A stretch of 13,371 bases of DNA, taken from the NCBI GenBank assembly GCA_002339135.1, contig DDJR01000059.1:1-13371 (forward strand), given 5' to 3'. This stretch comes from Flavobacteriales bacterium UBA2619. GTDB taxonomy: Bacteria; Bacteroidota; Bacteroidia; Flavobacteriales_D; Sanyastnellaceae. A model generated the notes under the pieces. The model did no database searches. It worked only from the letters and a program-made list of their open reading frames with translations, and was not told the DNA's origin. The position numbers were made by a program, and so were the translations under genes. This document shows positions 1 to 7,019 of the stretch, piece by piece (position 1 is the stretch's first letter; every line of letters starts with the position of its first letter).

Positions 1-816
1 AAAGGGCGATGACACTAGGGCAAGGATTTCTCCCGTCTCGGGTTCTATCGCGACAACACTGCCTCTTTTTCCCTGCAATAATTTTTCTGCGAATGCTTGT
101 AAATCGACGTCAATACTTAAGGTGATGTCCTTTCCTGGGTCAGGCATTGTGTCAAGTTCGTCCAAGGTATTTCGAACATTGTTCCTGACATCTACGATGT
201 GATATCTGGCCCCTGGTTTACCTCTTAATGGGATTTCATACTTCGCCTCTAACCCCGATTTGCCTTTGTAATCCCCAAGGTGATAAAACGGATCGTTTTG
301 TAAGTCATCCCTGTCCACTTCTCGGTACTCTCCAATCAAATGACCAGCAACCCCTGCAACGTTCGATCTGATAGATTGAGTTTTGTACTTAATTTCCGGA
401 TAATCCATAAGCTGCCTTGAGACTCGGGCAAACTCTATGGCTGAGAGTTGCTTTTCAATCACGGAAGGAACATAACGAGAATAGGCAGATGCTTTGTCAA
501 GTCTTTTCCCAAGTTCAGACACCTCTAAGCCCAGTAATTTCGCAAGCTTTAAAGTGTCTAGATTTTTAGATCTTCTGGGTGTAAAAAGCAAATCGTAGCT
601 CGCGATATTCGCTACTACGAGTTTCCCATTTCTATCTAAGAATTGCCCCCTCATTGGATCCAGAGTTTCACGCTCTTCAGTGAGCCGACCAGCGTAGTTC
701 GACCAGTCTGAAGTGATCAATTGAATGTGGGCTAGCCGGAGAATAAAAATCGTGGAAATGACGACAATCATCCCACCGAAAATATAACTTCTGTTTTTCA
801 GATGGCTGTTAGACAT
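1..816 (-). CDS. mrdA: Penicillin-binding protein 2 (peptidoglycan D,D-transpeptidase), 5' part only
   Basis: This is the first 272 residues of a class B penicillin-binding protein of the elongation machinery, which cross-links new lateral-wall peptidoglycan in the periplasm. The reverse-strand reading is open from ATG at 816 to the window edge. It shows a short cytoplasmic N-terminus, one membrane anchor (about residues 13-30), then the PBP dimerisation region with the family signature DPMRGQFLDRNGK (61-73). Further family hallmarks are VAGHLIGEY (204-212 region) and GKSGLEAKYE followed by RGKP (about 233-247). The transpeptidase domain begins at ITLSIDVDLQAFAEKLL, and the last residues (GEILALVSSPF) lie just before the expected catalytic SxxK, which is outside the window. 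The start ATG overlaps the mreD stop as TAATG, so translation is probably coupled. The position after mreD and the anchor favour PBP2 over the divisome PBP3. rodA would be expected next, off the left edge. Confidence 0.93.
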   Translation of the reverse strand, partial: MSNSHLKNRSYIFGGMIVVISTIFILRLAHIQLITSDWSNYAGRLTEERETLDPMRGQFLDRNGKLVVANIASYDLLFTPRRSKNLDTLKLAKLLGLEVSELGKRLDKASAYSRYVPSVIEKQLSAIEFARVSRQLMDYPEIKYKTQSIRSNVAGVAGHLIGEYREVDRDDLQNDPFYHLGDYKGKSGLEAKYEIPLRGKPGARYHIVDVRNNVRNTLDELDTMPDPGKDITLSIDVDLQAFAEKLLQGKRGSVVAIEPETGEILALVSSPF

Positions 817-1361
817 TACCAGTGATATGTGCTAGTTGTGTGAGATTTGCTCTTAGGTTTAGGTCCAAATAACCCTTGGAATATAGCAAACAAAATCACA
901 TTCATTGTGGTTGAAGCGATTCCCTTTCCGATTGCGCTAGGAAGCAAAGACCATTTCCACCCTTCGACAGCAAATAATGTAAACATATAAACGAAGGAGA
1001 TTAGAGAACTTAGCGCTAAAAACCTCCCCCAGCCATCGTGGAGGACGCTGATAGAGTGCTCTCGAATAAATCCTTCACGGGGTGCAATAAAAGTAGTCAG
1101 CCAAGGCGTCATAAAACAGGTAACAATGCCCGCTGACATGTGGAGTCCTCCAGTTAGCAGAACGACATCTATCGATGCGCCCACAAGAGCACCGATCATT
1201 AAACAGCTTGTTTTTGAAAGTTCGGTAGGCAGCAAAATCAGCCCGTAAATATGAAAGCAGGTCACCACCCATCCTCCAGCAAAAATCCCGTATCTAAAAA
1301 TCAACACTTGAAGCAAACAAGTTAAGAACACCATTCCAATAGATCGGATAAAGGATTTCAT
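816..1361 (-). CDS. mreD: Rod shape-determining protein MreD
   Basis: A 181-residue inner-membrane protein, almost entirely hydrophobic with about five membrane segments (roughly 8-27, 34-48, 53-72, 113-131 and 138-165) and a short basic C-terminal tail rich in K, S and T. MreD is the membrane partner of MreC in the complex that positions wall synthesis along the MreB scaffold. MreD sequences diverge strongly, so the call rests on size, topology and its place between mreC and mrdA. The ATG start overlaps the mreC stop as ATGA (4 bases) and its stop overlaps the mrdA start by one base, which indicates a single polycistronic, translationally coupled message. No frameshift or truncation is seen. 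Confidence 0.9.
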   Translation of the reverse strand: MKSFIRSIGMVFLTCLLQVLIFRYGIFAGGWVVTCFHIYGLILLPTELSKTSCLMIGALVGASIDVVLLTGGLHMSAGIVTCFMTPWLTTFIAPREGFIREHSISVLHDGWGRFLALSSLISFVYMFTLFAVEGWKWSLLPSAIGKGIASTTMNVILFAIFQGLFGPKPKSKSHTTSTYHW

Positions 1362-2173
1362 TGTGCAGTTGTGATTAGTAGGGAATCTATTTCAGCAGAG
1401 TCTTTTTTACTCATAAATTCAACATAGTGAATTTTCTTATAGTTGGCGGAGAGTTTGATGGTCACCGATTGAAACTCATCTGCTTCGGTCACAATCAACT
1501 CCTCAACTTTGCCAACAAGTATCCCGCTTGGGAATGTTCCCTGGAATCCTGAGGTGATTACAGAATCGCCTGGTAGAATATGCTCTGAAAGAGGAATATC
1601 TGTGAGTGTTGCATATTCGATGCTCTCACCAGACCAATTTAAGATGCCAACAGCACCAAAACAGCCAAGTCTTACACTCCAATTGGTGTTGAGGTGAATG
1701 ACAGGAAGAACCAAAGAATGGTTTTCAGAAACCTCGGTGATAAGTCCAGCAACAACACCGTTTTCTAACATCCCCATTCCAGGACGCAATCCAGATAACG
1801 AACCTTGGTTTGCGACCAAGACATTGTTTTTAAAAGATGTCGAGTACCGAACAATTTCTGCGGGTGTACTTTTCCAGGCACCTCCAAATTTGGAGATTGT
1901 ATTTGTAATAGATCGATTTTGATAGCCCAAGTTCTTTGTTCTTAATCGAGAGTTTTCAATTAACAAGCTTGAGTTGTTTTCTTTTAAGTTCTTAAAGTTG
2001 ATCGTTCTGCCCACAGCATCGGTCCAACTCGCAGACATTTCCATACCTATTTTCGCTAAATTCCCTCTTGGATGAGCGTGTGTTGATGCAACCCAGCTTA
2101 ATGCTATCATTTCAAGTAGCACAAATAACACCAAACGGTGGTTGCGAATAATAAGCTGTATTAACGTACGCAC
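1358..2173 (-). CDS. mreC: Rod shape-determining protein MreC
   Basis: A 271-residue bitopic membrane protein that links the cytoplasmic MreB filament to the periplasmic wall-synthesis enzymes. It has a short basic N-terminus, one membrane helix (about 14-30), a stretch likely to form the MreC dimerising coiled coil (about 57-85), and the two beta-barrel-like periplasmic domains. The most recognisable MreC motif is PGDSVITSGFQGTFPSGI (201-218), followed by GKV, and before it the GVVAGLITEV strand (139-148). The start is GTG: an in-frame TAA lies a few codons upstream and no ATG precedes the membrane helix. The spacer to mreB is 34 bases with no clear ribosome-binding site, usual for Bacteroidetes. 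The stop overlaps the mreD start by four bases. Confidence 0.94.
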   Translation of the reverse strand: MRTLIQLIIRNHRLVLFVLLEMIALSWVASTHAHPRGNLAKIGMEMSASWTDAVGRTINFKNLKENNSSLLIENSRLRTKNLGYQNRSITNTISKFGGAWKSTPAEIVRYSTSFKNNVLVANQGSLSGLRPGMGMLENGVVAGLITEVSENHSLVLPVIHLNTNWSVRLGCFGAVGILNWSGESIEYATLTDIPLSEHILPGDSVITSGFQGTFPSGILVGKVEELIVTEADEFQSVTIKLSANYKKIHYVEFMSKKDSAEIDSLLITTAQ

Positions 2174-2207
2174 TTGAGAAGCATTGCTTTCCTGACTTTA
2201 TAGTGAG

Positions 2208-3236
2208 TTACGATCGCATAAGAAAAGGAAACCTGTCGATGTTTTTCAGAGCGATTGCAGTTCCTTTTGCGACAGCGTGAAGCGGATCTTCTGCGACGTG
2301 AACTGGAAGTTTCGTTCTGAGGGAAATACGTTTGTCTAAACCTCTTAATAGAGCACCTCCGCCTGCCAAGTAAATGCCTGTTTTGAAGATGTCGGCTGAG
2401 AGCTCAGGTGGGGTTTGGTTTAAAGCTGCGTGAATGGCTTCTTCAATTTTACTAATACTCTTGTCTATGGCGCCGGCAATTTCAGAATATGTTACCACAA
2501 CTTCTTTCGGGTGTCCACTTAGTAAATCACGACCCAGAACAGAATAATCTTCAGGTTCATCTTCTAAAATCGGTATCGCTGAGCCCACATTAATTTTCAC
2601 CTGCTCAGCTGTTCTTTCTCCGATTAAAATATTGTGCTGACGGCGCATGTAATCTTCAATGTCACGTGTGAACTCATCCCCAGCGATTCTAATATTTGTG
2701 TCTGTGACAATTCCGCCCAGAGCAATCACAGCAATCTCAGAAGTTCCACCTCCGATATCAACAATCATATTTCCCATCGGCTCTTCAACATCAATGCCGA
2801 TGCCAATAGCCGCAGCCATTGGTTCGTGAATGAGGAATACATCTTTCCCACCTGCATGCTCAGCTGAATCCTTCACGGCACGTTTTTCAACATCTGTAAT
2901 ACCAGAAGGAATACAGATTACCATTCTGTGGGAGGGTGTAAACCAAGATTTTTTATTCTCATTAATCATCTTGATCATGCCCTTGATCATCTGTTCGGCG
3001 GACTCAAAATCAGCAATAACTCCGTCTCTAAGTGGACGAATGGTTTCGATGTTTTTGTGTGTTTTACCATGCATTTGTTGAGCACGACGGCCTATGGCTA
3101 CTACCCGACCTGATTTGATGTCTTTTGCGACAATCGAAGGTTGGTCTACCACAACCTTGTCTTGGTAGTATATAATTGTGTTGGCGGTCCCCAAATCAAT
3201 GGCGATATCCTGTACGAAAAAGTTAAACAAGCCCAT
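2208..3236 (-). CDS. mreB: Rod shape-determining protein MreB (bacterial actin)
   Basis: A 342-residue actin-like ATPase that polymerises on the inner face of the cytoplasmic membrane and guides rod-shaped growth. The nucleotide-binding signature is complete: phosphate-1 loop DLGTANT (14-20), HEPMAAAIG (137-145) containing the catalytic-type glutamate, phosphate-2 loop DIGGGTSEI (160-168), and the adenosine motif LAGGGALLRGL (290-300). The length is normal for the family. I chose ATG at 3236, giving the N-terminus MGLFNFF expected for Bacteroidetes MreB; an in-frame TTG two codons upstream (3242) is possible but less likely. It is the first gene of the minus-strand mreB-mreC-mreD-mrdA cluster, preceded by a 147-base spacer after purH. 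A TAGATTTG box (3240-3247) sits immediately upstream of the ATG, but without a matching -33 element it is weak promoter evidence. Confidence 0.97.
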   Translation of the reverse strand: MGLFNFFVQDIAIDLGTANTIIYYQDKVVVDQPSIVAKDIKSGRVVAIGRRAQQMHGKTHKNIETIRPLRDGVIADFESAEQMIKGMIKMINENKKSWFTPSHRMVICIPSGITDVEKRAVKDSAEHAGGKDVFLIHEPMAAAIGIGIDVEEPMGNMIVDIGGGTSEIAVIALGGIVTDTNIRIAGDEFTRDIEDYMRRQHNILIGERTAEQVKINVGSAIPILEDEPEDYSVLGRDLLSGHPKEVVVTYSEIAGAIDKSISKIEEAIHAALNQTPPELSADIFKTGIYLAGGGALLRGLDKRISLRTKLPVHVAEDPLHAVAKGTAIALKNIDRFPFLMRS

Positions 3237-3269
3237 ATCCAAATCTACAATTTCACTTTTGCAATTCCT

Positions 3270-3305
3270 CTTATTTAACCACTTAAATTCGACTTAGTGA
3301 ATAAG
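3270..3305. repeat. Imperfect inverted repeat in the purH-mreB spacer
   Basis: The 147-base gap between purH and mreB holds an imperfect palindrome. The outer arms are CTTATT/AATAAG (6 base pairs) and the inner arms CACT/AGTG (4 base pairs), separated by a four-base bulge on one side and a loop of about 12 bases. It is AT-rich and has no following T-run in the purH direction, so it is not a good intrinsic terminator. It might be an operator or a 5'-leader hairpin of the mreB message, or chance in AT-rich DNA. Nothing else in this spacer is interpretable. Confidence 0.2.
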
Positions 3306-3383
3306 TTTTGTTTTAGGTTAATAAGGTTGAGTTTTGTTGTTAATTGGGTGTTGAAAACACGAAAAGAACAAATGGCTGTGTCT

Positions 3384-4928
3384 TTAGTGTCGGAAATGCC
3401 TAACACCGGTTGTATGCATCGCAAGGCCTAGCGAATTACAAGTGTCAATACTTTTCTGATCATTGATAGATCCACCGGGTTGAATGACGTGTTTGACCCC
3501 TGCCTCAGCAGCAATAGCAACGCAGTCAGGGAAGGGGAAGAAGGCGTCAGACGCCATCGAAGAACCTTGCAGAGAAAGTCCCAGCCCAGAAGCTTTTTCA
3601 ATGGCCTGTTTGAGGGCGTCAACACGTGAGGTTTGGCCTGTACCTGAAGCGATAAGCTGCCCGTCTTTGGCAAAAACAATGGTGTTTGATTTCGTGTGTT
3701 TCGCAAGTTTCATGGCGAATATCATGTCTTTAACAGCACTTTTGTCAGATGTTGCTTTTGTAACGCATGTTAGGTCTGCAGCAGTTTCAATGGTGTTGTC
3801 ACGTTCCTGAACCAGAAAACCGTTCAGTGCCGTTCGAACAGTTGAAGTAGGAAGAGCCAAGTCTTGGCGTTCTAAAAGAATGCGGTTTTTCTTCCCTTGA
3901 AGTATGTCTAAGGCATCTTCGTCATATGATGGGGCAATTACGACCTCGCAGAAGAGGGTGTGGATCTTTTCAGCTGTAGCTAAGTTGATTGTTCGGTTTG
4001 AAATGAGCACTCCTCCAAAGGCACTCACCGGATCTCCTTCCAAAGCTCTAGAGTATGCTTCAGCCAGCGTGTCACGAGTTGCAAGACCGCAGGCATTGTT
4101 GTGCTTCATGATCGCAAACGTAGGCTTGTCGTTTTTAAACTCCTCCATTAAACTCACAGCAGCATCTACATCAAGAAGGTTGTTGTAAGACAGTTCTTTT
4201 CCGTGTAGCTGTTTTAACATTTCTTCGAGCCCTCCAAAGAATCGGCCAGCTTGGTGAGGGTTTTCACCATACCTCAATGTTTTCACCTCAGGAACACTGA
4301 TGTTAAGAGTGTCGAGTGGTTTGGAGTTCTCTGTCGTACTGAGCATGTATTGCTCTATCATGGTGTCGTAATGTGAGCTTGTGCGAAATGCACGCGCTGC
4401 CAAAGACCGTCGCTCTTCAAGAGATGTTTTTCCATCGTTAGCTCGAAGCATTTCAAGCAACGTCCCATAGTCGTCCATGCTTGGGACGATGACCACATCT
4501 TGGTGGTTTTTTGCGGCTCCTCGTATAAGCGCAATTCCGCCAATGTCAATCTTCTCAACAATAGCTTCAGCTTCTGCCCCGCTTGCAACAGTTTCTTCAA
4601 AAGGGTAAAGATCTACAATGACAAGGTCAATGTATGGGATGTCGTATTCTGTCATCTGAACTTGGTCTTCCTCCAGATCTCTGCGAGCTAGAATCCCACC
4701 AAAAACTTTGGGGTGAAGCGTTTTTACACGCCCACCTAATATTGATGGATAGTCAGTCAAGCTCTCAACAGGGATAACCACGGCGCCGAGGTTTTCCAGA
4801 TGCTTTTGTGTGCCACCTGTTGAGTATATAGTGACACCCAGGCGTGTTAATTCTTCAACAATGGGAGCGAGTCCATCTTTATGAAACACTGAGATTAACG
4901 CTGAACTGATTTTGCGATACTGTGACAT
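3384..4928 (-). CDS. purH: Bifunctional AICAR formyltransferase / IMP cyclohydrolase
   Basis: A 514-residue cytoplasmic enzyme catalysing the last two steps of de novo purine synthesis: formylation of AICAR with 10-formyl-tetrahydrofolate, then ring closure to IMP. The N-terminal MGS-like cyclohydrolase domain (about 1-195) shows STGGT (36-40), GGRVKTLHPK (65-74) and IDIGG (127-131). The C-terminal formyltransferase domain (about 200-514) shows YGENPHQ (220-226), KHNNACG (275-281, with the catalytic-type Lys-His pair 275-276), DAFFPF (461-466) and QPGGS (483-487). The length is normal and both active sites look intact. It diverges from the ABC permease gene with a 57-base gap and lies upstream of mreB on the same strand, an arrangement I recall from other Bacteroidetes. 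Whether it shares a transcript with mreB cannot be told, since no strong terminator or promoter is visible between them. Confidence 0.97.
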   Translation of the reverse strand: MSQYRKISSALISVFHKDGLAPIVEELTRLGVTIYSTGGTQKHLENLGAVVIPVESLTDYPSILGGRVKTLHPKVFGGILARRDLEEDQVQMTEYDIPYIDLVIVDLYPFEETVASGAEAEAIVEKIDIGGIALIRGAAKNHQDVVIVPSMDDYGTLLEMLRANDGKTSLEERRSLAARAFRTSSHYDTMIEQYMLSTTENSKPLDTLNISVPEVKTLRYGENPHQAGRFFGGLEEMLKQLHGKELSYNNLLDVDAAVSLMEEFKNDKPTFAIMKHNNACGLATRDTLAEAYSRALEGDPVSAFGGVLISNRTINLATAEKIHTLFCEVVIAPSYDEDALDILQGKKNRILLERQDLALPTSTVRTALNGFLVQERDNTIETAADLTCVTKATSDKSAVKDMIFAMKLAKHTKSNTIVFAKDGQLIASGTGQTSRVDALKQAIEKASGLGLSLQGSSMASDAFFPFPDCVAIAAEAGVKHVIQPGGSINDQKSIDTCNSLGLAMHTTGVRHFRH

Positions 4929-4972
4929 TGAAATTTCCCTCTGATTTAAGCCAACGAAGTTAACTCAAGGTG

Positions 4973-4980
4973 TAGCTTTG
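4973..4980 (+). promoter_or_regulatory. Possible -7 box (TAGCTTTG) upstream of the ABC permease gene
   Basis: TAGCTTTG matches the Bacteroidetes -7 consensus TAnnTTTG exactly, but no TTG is present about 19-21 bases upstream, and the box ends only five bases before the ATG at 4986. If used, it would give a nearly leaderless transcript. This is weak evidence and could be chance. Confidence 0.2.
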
Positions 4981-4985
4981 AGCCC

Positions 4986-6230
4986 ATGATGTGGTTGCGT
5001 TTATTTAGGGAGAGTTTAAACTTCGCTTGGAGTGCTATTGTGATGAATAAACTTCGAACTTTCTTGTCGCTTTTAGGAGTCATGGTTGGGATTTTTGTGA
5101 TTAGCGCAATTTTTGCAGTTGTCGACTCCATGGAAGATGACCTAATGGAGTCATTCAGCATGCTAGACGATGATGTTCTTTTTGTGAGCAAGTGGCCTTG
5201 GAGTATGGGTGGTGATTATCCCTGGTGGAAATACATCCAAAGACGTGAACCTACTTTGAAGGATTCCGACGAATTGGCCACACGTCTTACCCAAGCTTCA
5301 GATGTAGCGTTTCAAATGAAGGCGATGTTCGATTTAGAAGCCGGGGACAATTCATTTCCAAACGTAGCAGTTGGCGCTGTTTCGCACACTTATCCCAATG
5401 TTGTAAGTATTGATCTTGCCCAAGGAAGATTTTTCAATGATTCGGAAAGTGCCGCAGGAAGAGGTGTTGCTCTAATTGGTCACGATGTCGCCATGAACCT
5501 TTTCGGAACGAAAGATGCGATAGGCCAGAAATTCAAGGTTGCAGGCCAGAAATTAGAGGTTATTGGAACCTTTTCTCAGCAAGGAGCTTCGATTGTTTCA
5601 AGTGGATTTGACGAATTTGTGATGGTTCCAGCGACGTTTGCCCCAAGAATTTTTGACACCCGAAATAACGAGGGAAACTCGATTATGGTCAAGGCGAAAG
5701 AAGGTGTTGATTTGGGAGTTTTAAAGGATGAAATTATACAGCAATTTAGAAGTGTAAGGCGCGTCCGTCCTTCGGATGTGAATGACTTTTCAATCAATCA
5801 AGTGGACATGCTTACAGGAATCATATCGTCCATATTCTCGCAAGTTGAGATGGGTGGGTGGTTTATTGCCATTTTCGCAATTCTTGTTGGTTGCTTCAGC
5901 ATTGCAAACATCATGTTTGTCTCTGTCAGAGAAAGAACGAGAATTATTGGCGTACAAAAAGCTCTTGGAGCTAAGTCTTCGTTTATTTTAATTCAATTTC
6001 TTTTTGAGTCAATTGTACTTTGTGTTTTGGGAGCGGTTTTTGCTCTTTTAGCCATCGAACTTCTCATGTTTGCTGTGAACACGTCTGATCTTGGGATTCA
6101 TCTTTCCGTATCAATTGAACGTGTTGCAATGGCAATGAGTATAGCGATTGTGTCAGGGCTGCTTGCTGGAATTGCTCCAGCACTCTCTGCAGCGAGGATG
6201 CCTCCAGTTGAAGCCATGAGGTCTAACTAG
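4986..6230 (+). CDS. MacB/FtsX-type ABC transporter permease
   Basis: A 414-residue inner-membrane protein with the architecture of the MacB/FtsX permease superfamily. There is one N-terminal membrane helix (about 24-46), a large extracytoplasmic core domain (about 47-285, MacB-PCD type), then three helices (about 290-312, 333-363 and 378-402). The cytoplasmic coupling loop VRERTRIIGVQKALGA (314-329) and the closing APALSAARMPPVEAMR (397-412) are hallmarks of the family. Such permeases work with a LolD/MacB-like ATPase to move lipoproteins, peptides or drugs across the envelope, or as mechanotransmitters without transport. No ATPase gene lies beside it here, so partner and substrate are unknown. 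It diverges from purH (57 bases) and converges on the beta-barrel gene (17 bases). Two consecutive ATG codons (4986 and 4989) are both possible starts. Confidence 0.88.
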   Translation: MMWLRLFRESLNFAWSAIVMNKLRTFLSLLGVMVGIFVISAIFAVVDSMEDDLMESFSMLDDDVLFVSKWPWSMGGDYPWWKYIQRREPTLKDSDELATRLTQASDVAFQMKAMFDLEAGDNSFPNVAVGAVSHTYPNVVSIDLAQGRFFNDSESAAGRGVALIGHDVAMNLFGTKDAIGQKFKVAGQKLEVIGTFSQQGASIVSSGFDEFVMVPATFAPRIFDTRNNEGNSIMVKAKEGVDLGVLKDEIIQQFRSVRRVRPSDVNDFSINQVDMLTGIISSIFSQVEMGGWFIAIFAILVGCFSIANIMFVSVRERTRIIGVQKALGAKSSFILIQFLFESIVLCVLGAVFALLAIELLMFAVNTSDLGIHLSVSIERVAMAMSIAIVSGLLAGIAPALSAARMPPVEAMRSN

Positions 6231-6247
6231 CCGACCGATCCTTCTGA

Positions 6248-6976
6248 TTAATACGACAACGAAATCCCGACGCGCAAATAGCCCGGAGGTGCTTCCCAAA
6301 GGCCTGTTGTATATGTTACGACTCCGCTATCCTTGATGGCAATATCCGCGATGCTTGCTAAGTCACCATAGGTGATTCTAGCATATCTGAAATCCAGAAA
6401 CAAATGGGTTGCACACTTGATCCTTACGCCAGCAGAATATCCATATAAAAAGGCTCTTGCAAAATATACAGTTTCTCTTTTTGTTTCGTTTTCTTGGAGC
6501 AAATCCGTAAATTCGGAAGTTAATAAAGCCCCTTGAGCTCCACCCAAAAAGTCTATGTAAGGTTGTACTGTATGAAACTTTAATGGCGAAAATCGAAGAT
6601 TGATGTGTCCATGAACGAGTTGATCCCGCACCTCCAGAATCCCAACGGTGTCCAGGACTGTTACATTTTGATGTGTGGTTGAAACGGGTTGTAAGCCGAT
6701 ACTTATCCCTTTCGAGATGATGCGACTCATCTTTTGTTTCGTGTAATTAATTTCGAAACCTTTCTGTGGATATTCAATGAAGGAATTGAAACCCAATTCG
6801 TAACTGAAAGCCGCCAAAGTGATGACCCTGGTTACTCGTTTTAATTCTACACTTCTGTCTTTTTCTTTCAAAAGATAACCCAAGAATGCAGGGTTTTTAT
6901 ACAAAGAATCAGTTGCAATTTCAGCCTTGCAAGTCAAAGCAAGGAAGAAGAAATAAATGAGGAGTAGTTTTTTCAT
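6248..6976 (-). CDS. Secreted, probable outer-membrane beta-barrel protein of unknown function
   Basis: A 242-residue protein I do not recognise beyond its general type. It begins with a typical signal peptide (MKKLLLIYFFFLALTCKA, probable cleavage after residue 18; Cys16 is not in a good lipobox). After the signal peptide are alternating polar/hydrophobic segments with aromatic residues, such as INLRFSPL, RAFLYGYSAGVRI and HLFLDFRYARITYG. It ends with GYLRVGISLSY, where the terminal aromatic residue and alternating pattern fit a final outer-membrane beta strand. Size suggests a small barrel, possibly eight strands. I placed the start at ATG 6976, directly before the signal peptide; the open frame runs on to 7138 but that extension would overlap the divergent gene and lacks signal character. 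Its promoter is probably the -7 box at 6990-6997. No function should be assigned. Confidence 0.75.
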   Translation of the reverse strand: MKKLLLIYFFFLALTCKAEIATDSLYKNPAFLGYLLKEKDRSVELKRVTRVITLAAFSYELGFNSFIEYPQKGFEINYTKQKMSRIISKGISIGLQPVSTTHQNVTVLDTVGILEVRDQLVHGHINLRFSPLKFHTVQPYIDFLGGAQGALLTSEFTDLLQENETKRETVYFARAFLYGYSAGVRIKCATHLFLDFRYARITYGDLASIADIAIKDSGVVTYTTGLWEAPPGYLRVGISLSY

Positions 6977-6989
6977 CAATAAGATAGAG

Positions 6990-6997
6990 CAAAGGTA
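6990..6997 (-). promoter_or_regulatory. Possible -7 box (TACCTTTG) for the beta-barrel protein gene
   Basis: Reading the minus strand, TACCTTTG is an exact match to the Bacteroidetes -7 element TAnnTTTG. It ends 13 bases before the ATG at 6976, which would leave a leader of under ten bases. No TTG is found at the expected -33 position, so support is partial. The box lies in the 43-base divergent gap shared with the rfbD fusion gene. Confidence 0.33.
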
Positions 6998-7019
6998 GTG
7001 TTTGTTGTAGTTTAGTATC

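Noticed and set aside
1509..1922. Plus-strand open frames antisense to mreC
   Set aside because: They are opposite a well-supported mreC reading frame with no recognisable domain, and are ordinary shadow frames.
2160..2183. Seven-codon ATG mini-frame overlapping the mreC start
   Set aside because: It has no sign of translation; a short frame like this is expected by chance and conservation cannot be checked here.
3237..3242. TTG start for mreB two codons upstream
   Set aside because: The ATG at 3236 gives the N-terminus usual for Bacteroidetes MreB.
3349..3361. Small hairpin GTGTT/AACAC after purH as a terminator
   Set aside because: The stem is only five base pairs, AT-rich, and not followed by a T-run in the purH direction.
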